From Collariella sp. IMI 366227 (lineage: Eukaryota > Ascomycota > Sordariomycetes > Sordariales > Chaetomiaceae), in NCBI GenBank assembly GCA_027946355.1, contig JAPEUS010000029.1, forward strand, positions 1 through 64,000: a DNA stretch of 64,000 bases. Direction: 5' to 3'. The position numbers were made by a program, and so were the translations under genes. Every line of letters starts with the position of its first letter. Position 1 is the first letter of the stretch. Below are positions 34,331 to 45,689 of the stretch, piece by piece. The notes under the pieces were generated by a model. The model ran no database searches. It saw only the letters and a program-made list of their open reading frames with translations, and was not told where the DNA came from.

Positions 34331-36199
34331 GGAGGTCACGCTTACGACGACTAAGGTTGATGTCAGCCATGAGCCTAATGAGACATAAGTTGGATAGATC
34401 GAACAGGCAAATGTCTGAGATGCTCGTTTTAAGGCTTGTTGTCTCTGCATTCAACACGCTTCTGTTCCTTTCCATCCGAAAATGCTATCTATATCGCCAA
34501 CTGAAGTCCGTGAATACAACGAGCAGGATACCCCAGTTACAACAAGACATTGGATACCTCAGGTCACTGTTGTCTCAGCATTCCTGGACTTCAAACAAAC
34601 AGATCTTAATGGAATCCAAGTAAATGATAAGAGGATCAAGTTGTGACCACAACACATCTAAAATAAAAGGCTGAGTCTTTTGTACCAAGGAGGATAGATT
34701 TTGCTAGTAATCAACAACAGGGACATGATTGCTTTTCCATTAAGAGTCAATGCGTCTTCGCAGTTACGGACTTTTAATTTGAGCACATCATGACAAGGAG
34801 TACAGTTTGTGTTTCAAAAGTCACTGCTGATGCTTACGCGGATCCCCACATCACGCTTACCATTGATTTTCAGGACGCAGCATTGGGGGATGAAGTGTCT
34901 CTGGTAATGATTCTCCTGCGGCTGACTGGTCCTCTGACTCTTCTCTGTCAAAACACGGCTTGCAGTTTGGCTTCGCCTCTTCCTCCAAACTTTGATCCAA
35001 CCTCATTGGCCCGGCATCGAAAGGGCAAAGAGAAATAAAACACCTTAGCAAACCAAAAAAAGATCTGCACTTCTGGTTGGTCAGGGCAGAAAATCTGGGG
35101 AAGCCCGGCTGTGGCTGTTCGGAGAGAATTCGGGACAACGGCATGTCTAGGCCGTGCCTGAGACACTGTTCAACGGTTGCAAAGAGTTTTAGTTTTCTGG
35201 TTGGATGTTTTTATCAAACAGATCCTGGTTGTGATCCAACTTATCCACCCAATTTGGAAAATCTAAGACTCTCGGTTGACTATCCCGTTTTCTGTGTCGT
35301 GGACTTCCGAGTATTGATCGCAGAACCCCAAACCCCTTCCCTTCATCAGTGAGTTGTGAGCTGCTGCGCAAGGATGCGGATCGGGCAGAGCAACTCTCAC
35401 AACCTCATTGGTTACGGCAGATGACAAGCCAACCACTCCGCCTCCGCCATCTCAGTCAGCGCGGAATCGGGAGGGTGGGCCCGGTCTGGTGATTTCCCGT
35501 TTCCGAAGATTTGGGCAGGGACCAAGAGGAGGGAATCCTAAAAATAAATCTCCAGCCTTGCTCGTATTCAACCGCCTCCGCGGGCTGATATCTGCGAATC
35601 CAAGATTGAACCGGTTCTTGCTTTCAGAGTGTTCGTGCCAACAGATTTCCCCTCACGGCTTCGCGGCTTGAGTCTCGGAGAACCTGTTGTGATAGGGCTG
35701 AGAGATGTTGTCATTACGTCGACGGCTAGAGACAGACCAATGGTGCTGGAGGGTAACACTTTGCAACCACAGTCTCTCCAACGAGGACACTGCCATGCCG
35801 ATCCCGTCCTCTTGCGGCTGATCGCTCGTATTACCCAAGTGAATGTCGTGTTCCCGCCCAACTCGGGACATTCAGGATGATGGCTCATTTGTATCCTTTG
35901 CCAGTCACGAGGTAGTGGGATTCGTGAAGGAGGAGAACCATCATGGCGATACTTCGGTACGTGTCTGCCATGTGCACTGCGCCCGGAGAGGCGTCGAGGA
36001 GGGATCCCGTGATGCTTATGCCTGGTTCCGAGATGTGTAAGGGGGAGATCTCCGAATTCCAGGTATAAGATGCCTTGAAGTTCACCTCCGTCCAGACTTT
36101 TCTCATCATCACAACATCAACACACTCAACAAGCAAACCAACTTCCAATACAATAAACACTTCTCTCCTCTTCAACAACAAACACCACACACATTCAAA
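34331..36199. other. Intergenic region
   Basis: No gene was recognised. A TATA-like tataag at 36064-36069 lies 131 nt before the secreted-protein start, and the last 100 nt are a CA-rich leader typical of fungal 5' UTRs. Confidence 0.5.
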
Positions 36200-36607
36200 A
36201 TGCAGCTCATCACCGCCGCCCTCTTCCTCGCCGCCTCGGCCCTCGCTGCCCCCTCTGAAAAGCGCACCGACCACGAAACCTGCACTTTCGGCACCTACCG
36301 CTGCACCCACCCTAACACGGGCATCGAGATCTGCAACGTCGCTAACGAGTGGGAGCTCGTCGGCGACTGCCCCAAGGACACGGCATGCAAGAACCTCGAC
36401 ATGGGCGGCTATGAGCTCCCCTTCTGCACCGACACCGTCAAGGTCGAAGCCCGCAACGGTCGCGGCCCCAGCCCCGGTGAGAAGTGCGAGAAGGCTGGCC
36501 AGTACACGAAATTGATGACATGGCTTGGGTTTTCGGGTACTAGCGTGGATGGATCACGAAGCGTTTTGGCTTCTTTTCTTGTCGCTCCCCTTATGATGGC
36601 TTGGTAA
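36200..36607 (+). CDS. Small secreted cysteine-containing protein
   Basis: The product has 135 residues. Residues 1-17 (MQLITAALFLAASALAA) form a clear signal peptide, followed by a possible Kex2-type site (SEKR). The mature part contains CTFGTYRCTHPNTGIEICN and a later DCPKDTACKNLD with further Cys, giving a spaced pattern like small secreted or chitin-binding-like (CBM19-type) fungal proteins; the latter is only a resemblance. The sequence ends in a hydrophobic segment (SVLASFLVAPLMMAW). That segment could be a GPI signal or the read-through of an unspliced intron after GEKCEKAGQY, where related proteins would be expected to continue with another Cys module. The leader upstream of the ATG is CA-rich and the start context (tcaaaatg) is good. 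Confidence 0.75.
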   Translation: MQLITAALFLAASALAAPSEKRTDHETCTFGTYRCTHPNTGIEICNVANEWELVGDCPKDTACKNLDMGGYELPFCTDTVKVEARNGRGPSPGEKCEKAGQYTKLMTWLGFSGTSVDGSRSVLASFLVAPLMMAW

Positions 36608-36954
36608 TTTGGTTGGGGTTATGAACATGATAGATATGGATGGCAGCATCTTATTATAACTATTAGAACTTGTGGCCGGCCGGCACAACACGCAAGCAGT
36701 CCCTTCTTGGCTTTGTCCCGGTGCTTTCATTATACCATTAACCTTTTGACCAAATCTCACCTCTCCGCTCTCTGCCCTTCTTTAACCCTCACACTGCTCC
36801 CAGGTTAGCAATCATTTGGTGTCGTACTGGAGAAGAAAATAACTCTTTTCTTTGCAATAGTTAAGAGAGCAGAACTTGAGCGCGCAAAGTACCATATGTT
36901 ACCGAGGCAAGGTAAGCTCTGGGAAATATTGGATTTTGAACTGCTAGAAAAATA
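36608..36954. other. Intergenic region
   Basis: This is the 3' flank of the secreted-protein gene up to the LINE target site; nothing else was recognised. Confidence 0.5.
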
Positions 36955-36970
36955 TAATGTAACATGGTGG
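36955..36970 (+). repeat. Left target-site duplication of the LINE copy
   Basis: The 16 nt taatgtaacatggtgg are repeated exactly at 37795-37810, on the other side of the retroelement. The bases immediately outside the two copies differ, which defines the repeat as 16 nt. Confidence 0.85.
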
Positions 36971-37794
36971 ACCATTGTTCATGCAGCTTGCAGCAAGATA
37001 CGCCGGAAGTTCTACTCAAGGTCGAGCAACAGGGGCCGACCACGGGCCTTTAGGTCACAGAGACCGACAGCGGTAGAAGAGGCCGCAGGAGTAATAGCAC
37101 GTTGGACCGGGGGAACCACCGACACGGACAGGGTAGTCGAGGAGGCTTGGAGAGAGAGATGGCTAAAGGGACGAGACGGTCGGGCAACGACGAGACCAGC
37201 GGACGACCTCGACCACCAGCAGAAGACTCTATTCAAGGACAAGACTCTTAAGAAGCACGAGGGACTGAGCAAAGCGAAGAGCTCGTTGTTGGTCCAAGTC
37301 CGAACTGGGAACATAGGCCTTCGGGACTTCTTGTTCAAACGGGGAGTCCCGAGTGTGCTGACGCCCTGCTGCGAGTGCGGCGAAGGGCGGGAGACTGCTG
37401 AACACCTGGTGGTGTGGTGTTTGGCCCCACCGTTGACTCGGACGTGGGAGAGAGCAGAAGTCAGGATGCGACGAGACTTTTACTCTGTTCTACAGGGTGC
37501 CAGTCCTTCAACTGCTCGGCTGACGAGAAGGATACTGGGCTGGCTGATGGATTCAGGAAGACTGCCGATGTACAGCTTGGCCAGGAAGCTTGAGCTGGAG
37601 TAGGCAATCTGACTCCCACCGGTCGGAGGCCAAGAGGCCTTCTCTTTTTGTATTTCGCAGGCTCATTCACTGACTTGTTACCTTAATCATCGGTATAGGT
37701 TTTTCACCTGGCCCGCAAGGGCGCGGTTTTCTTGTATAGTAAATGTCTGAGGGTCCGACATGCCCGCAGGCCACAGCGGTGTAGGAATAATAAT
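36971..37794 (+). mobile_element. 5'-truncated non-LTR retrotransposon (Tad-like LINE), 3' end only
   Basis: The open frame runs through the element to TAG at 37601-37603. It encodes the C-terminal end of a fungal LINE ORF2: VEEAAGVIARWTGG, VQVRTGNIGLRDFLFKRGVP and the zinc-knuckle-like CCECGEGRETAEHLVVWC, then RRILGWLMDSGR. About 190 nt of 3' UTR follow, ending in a short A/T-rich tail (ggaataataat). The endonuclease, reverse transcriptase and RNase H parts are absent. Exact flanking 16-nt direct repeats show insertion by target-primed reverse transcription with 5' truncation. The frame has no stops, so the copy is young or was little affected by RIP. It cannot move on its own. Confidence 0.88.
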
Positions 37795-37810
37795 TAATGT
37801 AACATGGTGG
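37795..37810 (+). repeat. Right target-site duplication of the LINE copy
   Basis: This is an exact second copy of the 16-nt repeat at 36955-36970, directly after the A/T-rich 3' end of the element. Confidence 0.85.
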
Positions 37811-39904
37811 TACGGCTGTAATTGGGCTTGATTGCATCCTTTTTAACTCGAATTCAACCTACTCGCCGCCCAGCAAATGCCAGAAACATACCGACTTCAA
37901 ATTTATCCTCAAAATGTCTTAAGAAAGCTCTTTTCTGATAACACTGTCGTTCTGTCCCATCATGCCAGTATATGTCCTAATACCACTATAACGGCCCCAA
38001 ACCTCAAGTATACTAACCGCCATCGTCCCATTTTCCCGGCCCTCTCTTAACAACCTATCAGTCTTCATGCTCAGAATGCGCTCTGTGACCTAGCCAATAA
38101 TTTTACACGCATTAACAAGTCCTGCCTTTTCAATCGTTTCGGTCTACTTCTGCATGATGTCTTAGTCATGCCCAAGCTTGGCGGTCAACGATCCCAGTCT
38201 TATTTCACCAAGGGTAACTGAACGCGGGTAGAGCGGGGGAACAGCGGTGCGCCTATGTACCTAGTTCTGCGGGGTAAAGAGGGGGGAGTCCGGGGACCAG
38301 GGGAGGAGAGGTCTAGACGTTCGGTGGATGGGACGTTGTCGGGTAAGGTAATGAGGGGTTGAGATGTGATGGGAGAATAATGGAGGGTTGGTGTTATTGT
38401 TGGTATCGAGTTGGGAGGTCTGTGAGTTTGTTCCTTCTGGTTATCAGGGAGGTTCAGGGGTAAACTCATGGGCTGGGTATTGATGTTGGGATTGGCGATA
38501 TGGGCTGAATTAGAATATTTAGAAACCTTTCCCATAGTTTTCGGGGCATTGAGATATCTTTTTAAAAATTGGAAGTCTGTGATGCAAGACTATCTCAGTA
38601 GTCAAACCGGCAAGATGCGTCAAAGGCGCGTAGATTGGTCTCCATGCTCATGGTCTCTGGTTGACCGGCAGCATGGAGGGTCTAATGCTTCTCTAGATTG
38701 ACCAATCAGTCGTGGTCTAAATATCGCTGAGTCAGTGCCTCTTCTGTTGCATTGTACGTCTGCTGTCTAGACCGCTGGGCCGGTCAAGACTACGAGAGTG
38801 CCGGGGCCATGCTGTCGGAATCTGGCCCGGGCCAGGAGTTCCGAACCAAAACCAGAGCAGTTTGACTCGGTGAGCTTGCATAAGTGGGTCTCTTTCAAAC
38901 AGCTGCCAGTACGGAGTATTACTTTGTCAATGGGATGGCTTCATAGAATAACAACAAGCGGAAACCATCATGGCATTTGAGAACCGGCGTCGTTGAAACA
39001 CTACAAGAAGTACACATCCAACTTTATAGATACTGTAAACTTTCATCTGCTCACTATCCTCCAATTACCAATAGTACAATTGGAACAATGTTTAACGTTA
39101 TCAATGTTTAGGTTGGTTGTCCACAAATGAACTGCCGTTGTCCAAAAGTCATCACTGGACCGAGGTTGCATTGCATTGGCTTGTTGTAGAACGGACTCGG
39201 CGGAGTCTAGTCTTGATCAGGACTACCTCTCGGAGAACTAGAAACAGCTGAGCTCAGCACGCCGCAGTCGTTTGGGAAATGCTGTTTACGAGATGGAGCC
39301 CTTTTCAAATACGACCCTGTTTCCCCTGCATGAACGGCGGGGGGTCAGACCACTTCCCTGACCCCCACACAAAACAAGCTTCTTGATCCGTCACCACAAC
39401 CTCGCCTAGCGAATGACAAAGTCGGCAATCGACATAAAAAAACACCGATTGGATAATGGGAGCCTCTTCAAGTTCCACCGGATACAACCGTTGAGAAAGC
39501 GAACGACACCTCCTGTGACATCCAGGGAAAGCGAAGTCCTCGGTCCGTCCATACCTCCGCGGAAGCGCGGCAATATCGGACAGATCCATCCCATCCGATC
39601 TCCATCCAGTGACTGCTATGCACCCGTGACGTGGCCCGGTTCGCGCAAAACACAGAGAGCGCTCGGGACCATGGCCTCGCATCCCAGACTCGCACATGCG
39701 AACCCATCCATCACTGACGATGCACTGACGTCCGATTGCTAGGGGCAGAATATACCCCCCCCCTGAGGGCCTGAACACCCTTCTCCTCCTGCACAATGCT
39801 CAGTAAGTCACCGCAACAAACAGCCACCCTTCGATCCTCCATCAACGCCCATATAAACCCTCCTCCCATCCCCCAAACCCAACCACAACCCCTAACCCAC
39901 AACA
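37811..39904. other. 2.1-kb region with no recognisable gene
   Basis: Both strands carry only short frames. The sequence before 39905 becomes CA-rich, as expected for the leader of the P450nor gene. Confidence 0.5.
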
Positions 39905-41705
39905 ATGTACCTCCCGCGCACAGCAGCTCGCAAGACTACCAACACCTCCCTCCTCGCCACAGCCCGCAGCTTCACGACCACCCGCAAAATGGGCTCTTCC
40001 TCCGAAATCCCTTCGTTCCCCTTCAAGCGTGCCTCGGGGCTAGAACCTCCAGCCGAGTTTGCGCGACTCCGCAAAACAGACCCGGTTTCGCAGGTCAAGC
40101 TGTATGATGGCTCGACGGCGTGGTTGGTGACGAAGTACAAGGATGTGTGCCAGGTTGCGACGGATCAGAGGTTGTCGAAGGTATGCTTGTTGTTTTGGTG
40201 GCGACGGTGGGTTTGGGGGTTGGTCACTGGGTTGGAGAGATGGACAGGGGTTGTTTGGCCTCGGGGGGTGATGGGCTGTGGATGAACAAGAGGGAAGCGA
40301 GATAAGAGTGGAAGAGAGCTTGCAAAGGAGCATTTATGTGGTCAAAACTGGCACTGGACATGGCTGACCTTGACTGTGATGTTGTAGGAACGCAGAAGGC
40401 CCGGCTTCCCTGAGTTCAGCGACGGCGGCAAGGCGGCGGCGAAGCAGCGGCCGACCTTTGTCGACGAGGACCCGCCGGAGCACATGAGGCACAGGGGCAT
40501 GGTTGAGTCGTGGTTTACACCTGAAAACATCAGGTCGATGCAGCCGTACATTGACAACACGGTTAAGGACTTGCTGGACAAGATGGAGTCGAAGGGGTTC
40601 TCAGAGGGGCCGGTTGATCTGGTCGAGTCCTTTGCTCTTCCGGTGCCGTCATATGTGAGACTGCCAGCGATCCCGGACGGAAGATTGGGCAGGAACTGAT
40701 TGGATCAGATCATCTACACCATCCTCGGCGTGCCCTTCGAAGACCTCGAGTTCCTGACGCATCAAAACGCGGTTCGCACCAACGGCAGCTCGACAGCTCG
40801 TGAGGCGTCTTCTGCGGCCGAGTAAGATTTCTGGAGCACGGATTCTAGAATAGGGGCTGACATGGTGTTAGGGGTCTTCTCCGCTACCTCGACGAGCTCG
40901 TTGAGAAACGCATGAAGGAGCCCAAGAAGGACTTGATCAGCCAGCTGGTGACGGAGCAGGTACACAAGGGCAATCTTGAGAAGGCAGATGCGGTCCAGAT
41001 GGCGTTCTTGCTTCTTGTCGCTGGCAATGCCACCATGGTGAACATGATTGCGCTGGTGAGTCAAGAAGGGGAAAACCATGGATGTAGACACAGTTTGCTA
41101 ACATGACTGCAGGGCGTTGTGACTCTGGCTCAGCATCCTGAACAGCTGGCCGAGCTAAAGGCCAACCCGGCAAAGTGGGCAGGCCCCTTCGTGGAGGAAC
41201 TGTGCCGCTATCACACTGCCTCAGCGATGGCCATCAAGCGGACAACCAAGGAAGATGTTGAGATTGGCGGCAAGGTACCGTGGTACTCTGGTAGTTCCCC
41301 AACGACAATCGGCTGACATGTCCCCCACAGCTCATCAAAGCCCACCAGGGCATCATCGCCTCCAACCAGTCAGCCAACCGCGACGAGGACATCTTTGAGA
41401 ACCCTGACAAGTTCGACATGCACCGCAAGTGGCCCAAGGAGGATCCCCTTGGTTTTGGCTATGGCGAGCACCGCTGCATCGCGGAGCATCTGGCCAAGAC
41501 AGAGCTGAAGACCGTCTTTTGTGAGTTTCACCAGCCCCCCTTGAGTGCTTCTGTAAAGCAGCGAGACAATAAACTGATTGTGTTTGGTTTAGCACAACTC
41601 TACAAAAAGTTCCCCGACCTCAAGATCGCCCAGCCAATTCGCGAGATTCAGTACTCGCCCCTTCATCGTGATGTGGGCATTGAGAAGCTGCCTGTGACGT
41701 GGTGA
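39905..41705 (+). CDS. Cytochrome P450 nitric oxide reductase (P450nor, CYP55 family)
   Basis: P450nor reduces two NO to N2O directly with NAD(P)H in fungal denitrification. Seven exons: 39905-40180, 40388-40654, 40709-40821, 40872-41055, 41113-41274, 41331-41520 and 41593-41705. They give 434 residues with all phases consistent and canonical borders. Diagnostic segments: FPEFSDGGKAAAKQRPTFVD; the I-helix LLLVAGNATMVNM, with the AGN(A)T typical of CYP55; EELCRYHTASAMAIKRTTKE; and the haem loop GFGYGEHRCIAEHLA with the Cys ligand. Residues 1-28 (basic, Ser/Thr-rich) look like a mitochondrial presequence, and a second Met (MGSSSE) at residue 29 would give a 406-residue cytosolic form, close to the 403 residues of Fusarium P450nor. 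A long first intron (207 nt) follows exon 1. Confidence 0.95.
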
Positions 41706-42583
41706 ATCGACGAGGGGACATGGGATAGAGAGCGCCAGGGAAGTGAAAGAGAAGGTTTACTAAAAGTCTAGGCACATGTCTGTGTACTATTCATGACCCT
41801 CGACGCGAGGGGTATCTCCAATCAATATCAGAATAGAATCCCACCACCCAATGCATGATAGTGCTGCTTCCCTCCAATAATTGATCATGAGTCAAGGTGT
41901 CAAGCAAGCATGGATTAACATATCGGTGACCAGGGCCAGGCGGTTTGACTACGTTAAGGTTGTACTGGAACCTGCTTGTGTCGACAAATGTTGTTATAGT
42001 TCGGTGAATAATCCAAGCAAACCAAATAAACGGTGATTTTGATGAATCTGGGCCTTGGAGGTGAAGTAACGTTATGAATTTTTGGGCATCCACATTAGTG
42101 CCCAGGCAAGAGAGTCAAAAGCACTAAGACGCGCGCCAGGTGCTATGGAGGAAAGCCCTCAAAACAAGGAAGACAAGTGGACTATATATGGAGATGAGCA
42201 GGCGACCACGTCAGTCCGGAGCTACCCTCCGCCAAGTTGCAAGTAGCATTTCTTCCCTGGCGACAGCCACAGAGTCTGATGAACGGACTGGTAACATGTT
42301 CATTTCAAGTTCCTGAGGGCCGGTCGTCATGAGGGCTATTGAAGGACTAGTGCTTGAGTGGTATGTTCATTCTTCCTCCGTTTTTGATCTCAACTGCCAC
42401 TCCTCGCAGGTCACCGACCCGACGGGGTATGCTCACCAGTCTTTATAAAAGTCACTCTCCAAAAGCAAGTTTCAATTTCTCTTTCCTTTTTTTCAATTCG
42501 ATCACTCATTTCTCACAATATCCATACCTTCAGCAATTTGAGTTCCTCCCAGTTATAAAGAAAACGACCGTCATTCTGAGAAA
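41706..42583. promoter_or_regulatory. P450nor 3' flank and BTB gene promoter
   Basis: No gene is seen in this interval. The last 140 nt include a TATA-like element at 42444-42450 and a T-rich leader before the BTB gene. Confidence 0.5.
42444..42450 (+). promoter_or_regulatory. TATA-like box upstream of BTB-like gene
   Basis: The sequence tataaaa lies 134 nt before the ATG at 42584, a normal distance for a fungal TATA box with a 5' leader of about 100 nt. Confidence 0.5.
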
Positions 42584-43762
42584 ATGCAACTCCATCCTCA
42601 ACCAGACGCCATCCTGGCGGTCAACGCAATCTTGGGCTCTGCGTCACCTTATTTCTGCGTTTTACTACAGTCCGACTTCAAGGAGGGAGTCGAGACACGC
42701 CGGGGAAACTGCCCGACCATCGTCCTGGGCGACGACAACCCTGTGGCAATGGGTGTCATGCTCTCGCTGCTCCATGGTCAACACACCGACGTGTACGAAG
42801 ACATGGATCCGTGGGCCCTCGCCGCTGTCGCCCTTCATAGCGACAAATACATCTGCGGGCGGGTCCTGGCCCCGTTGTTGTCACCGGTCCTCCGCAAGCT
42901 AGGCCAGACCAACAACATTTACATCCTTTCCTACCTGCTTCTCGCAGCGTTCCTCCTCCAATCCGGGGAGGATTTCTCATTGATCTCCATTCAATTGATA
43001 ACCAACGCAACATTAACAGACCTCGCATCGCTGTTTCCGACGGAGGACCTGTTTGCGCTTATCTCCAAGCGTCTCAAAAAGCGCATCAAGGGTGAGACCG
43101 AGAGATGCATATCTGGTTTTCTTTTGAGTCCTTCATCGACGATGGAGAGACGACCGGCGACTAAACAATGACCCACACAGCCAAATTTCCGTCTCAACCC
43201 CCTTGCTAACCATAGCCGCCTCCCAGAGACCATAATATCCAGAGTTCGTGAGACACACAGCGAAATTGACGCCGCCATCAGAACCCACCAACCCTTCAAG
43301 CTGTCCAAGCTCGAGACAAGCTTCATCTGGTGCGATACAGAAGCTCCCACCAGCAGCTGGTACATGTTCAAATGCCTTGCTGGCACCGATTCATACACCG
43401 TCCACCACAGCAAGCGCTGCAGACACGAATCCTTAACCGGCGACTACTACCCAACTCTTCGCCGAGCCGACGTCTTACGCCCATTCAAGCGCGTTTCGAT
43501 CGCCGAGATTGCGTGGTGCATTGCTGTTGCGAGGGACGAGCAGACGTACTACTGCAGTGCAGGGGGGGACTGTCCGGTGAGGATTGCACTAGAGGCTTTG
43601 GGGGAGGAGGTAGATAGGATTGTGAAGGAGTTGGAGGGGGTTGGGCCAGATGGGAGGACGTGGACGGGGTGGGAGGATATGGAGAGGTTGGTGAGGGGTT
43701 GGAAGGGTGGGATTGGATGGGCGATAGGAGAGGGGGTGGAAGGGTTGTACAATTTTGGATAG
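42584..43762 (+). CDS. BTB/POZ-like domain protein
   Basis: Exons 42584-43091 and 43227-43762 (135-nt intron, branch site TGCTAACC) give 347 residues. The N-terminal 115 residues resemble the fungal BTB-like domain: VNAILGSASPYFCVLLQSDF, then TIVLGDDNPVAMGVMLSLLH, then AAVALHSDKYICGRVL. BTB domains mediate dimerisation and link substrates to cullin-3, though most fungal members are uncharacterised. The domain's first strand is short, so an unrecognised 5' exon is possible; the TATA-like element at 42444 argues for the start used here. The second exon has CLAGTDSYTVHHSKRC and ends with Trp/Gly-rich sequence. Phases fit only with the CTCCCAG acceptor at 43226. It is convergent with the RTA1 gene, 133 nt apart. 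Confidence 0.8.
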
Positions 43763-43895
43763 GAAAAGCCTTGGAAATATGAATTGGAGAGGCCATTGTT
43801 CGTCTAATAACGATTTATTGTAAGCAAAAAACACGCTGCATGACACCTGTAGATACCACAGATCTCCCTCCTCCATTACCGCCACATCTCCAAAA

Positions 43896-44935
43896 TCAAA
43901 TCCAAGTCTTCCCCAGACTCATCACCCCCCTCGAGCTCAACTCAATTGCATTCATCGTATCCTCTTTCGGCGCCGAAATCTTACTCCCCACGCACCTCCC
44001 GGGGTGCCAAATCGCCAACAATGGCACCGCCAGGGCAACTGGCATAAACTCCAGCGTCCCAAAATATACCTCATGCGTACTCAGATCCCCACCCAACCCC
44101 TCCGCCGTCTCCGCCAACCGAAATACCGTACGCAGATACACCAACAGCGTCGCGGCAAAGAAGCTGGCGATGAACATCGTCAGCCCGCCCGCCTTGACCT
44201 GCGCGCGCGCGCGCCAGATAAAGACGCTCGACAGGATGATGAACATGCCGATCGAGAACACCTGGTACGCCAGCCCGCCAAGCAGGATGTTGTTCGCGAC
44301 GGAAGGATCCTCGCGGCGTTTCTGCTTGACGCCGATGAGCGCGGCACCGGCGATCTGTGCGACGGTCGCGATGGCGTCGCTGGTGATGAAGAACCAGAGG
44401 ACCATCTTGGGTGGGAGCAGGCTGTGGGCGCGGCCGAGGCGGTGGATCAGCGCGGAGAGGATGGCGTAGATGCCCGCGGCAAGGAAGACGGGGGCAGTGA
44501 CGATGAAAAAGTACTGCAGGATGAAGTAGATCAAATTGTAGGGGTTGACTTTGGCGGACATGCAGCGGGCGATGTAGCCGATGATCTCGAAGAGCAGGCC
44601 GATGGGGAAGGTACTGAAGTAGGCGGTACGGTAGCGGATGACTTGGAAGAGGTGCACGATGAAGTAGAGGCCGAAGAGGACGGTAGCAAGGCAGGCGAGC
44701 GCGAAGGAGGGCGTGTAGCCGTAGATGATGACGGGCGCGTCGTTGGGCCCGCCGGGGAACGGCCAGTTGGGGTCAACATAGCCGACTTTGCGGTTGGTGG
44801 CGCGCGCCCAGAGGCTGGGTTCTAGAGAGGGGGGTGGGTGTTAGTGGGATGGGATGTCGTGAGATTTGAGTTGTGGTTGGGTTGTGGATGTGGAGGATGT
44901 GGTGCGACTCAGGGGTTCCTACCTGCGGCGCTCAT
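43896..44935 (-). CDS. RTA1-like seven-helix membrane protein
   Basis: Exon 1 is only 13 nt (44923-44935, MSAA plus one base) and joins exon 2 (43896-44821) through a 101-nt intron; the product has 312 residues. Exon 2 begins EPSLWARATNRKVGYVDPN. Seven hydrophobic helices are visible, among them SFALACLATVLFGLYFIVHL, FPIGLLFEIIGYIARC, YFFIVTAPVFLAAGIYAI and FFITSDAIATVAQIAGAAL. The segments ISDAxAxVxQxAGAA and the ending YFGTLEFMPVALAVPLLAIWHPGR are typical of the RTA1 family (resistance to aminocholesterol, lipid-translocating exporters). Members sit in the plasma membrane and affect tolerance to sterol- or lipid-like compounds; the substrate here is unknown. The tiny first exon is supported by a good donor, acceptor and phase. 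Confidence 0.9.
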
Positions 44936-45689
44936 TGTGTGGTCGGACTGTCAGAGACACAGCAGCGACGAAAATGCGTGATTACAAGGAATGTATGATG
45001 GCGAACAGAACCGCGCAGCTCAGCAAACGACAGAAGTGAACATCTTCAGATGATCGCGCGATGGCAGGTGGAGGGGAAACATTGGATTTGAAGAATTGAG
45101 AAGATCCAGGATCGCGTCAGCCAAGGACGCTAGCCTATTCTCAGCCCCTGGTCAGCGCGATCTTTCAATGCCCAGACCCGCAACTGAGATCGGTCTTGGG
45201 TTCTGAGATCGCAACTCTTTTCTGGTTCTAGTTACAATCTGTTGGGTTCGCTAGCTTCATGCCGCTTGGCATGGTACCGGCGGGAGCATCTTGGCAGCTT
45301 GGAAGAATGGCTGAGCGATTGCTGACGTTGGTGGGTTTGTTTGAGCTTGTCGAAGGTCTTCTTGAGAAGGCACCGCAAAAATGTTCGATTCCTCACCGTT
45401 TGCGATTCCAGGGTTCAAGTGGAGGCCTTCGAATCGGACCACCACGTGCTCGGTTCAATTGTAGCCAATGAGAAGTGCTCTGGAGATGTGAAATGCGCCG
45501 AAAGAAGTCTAGCGTATTCAGGCCAAATCGCTAACGAGCCGGTTACCCTTTTCGATCGCTGGGTGGAGTCGTAAAATTGCCAAGAAAAACCGTGGCCACT
45601 GCCTGGAGAGACCCTAATCCTTATGATTTACATCCGCGCCAACTGCATGATTTCCTGAAAACCCCACCTTCACCGACATGGAACTCAAC
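44936..45689. other. Intergenic region
   Basis: This is the 5' flank of the RTA1 gene and spacer to the pseudogene. Nothing else was recognised. Confidence 0.5.

Noticed and set aside
39900..44935. Secondary-metabolite or catabolic cluster around P450nor, BTB, RTA1 and amine oxidase
   Set aside because: No backbone synthase is present, the P450 belongs to the NO-reducing CYP55 family, and the oxidase is broken.
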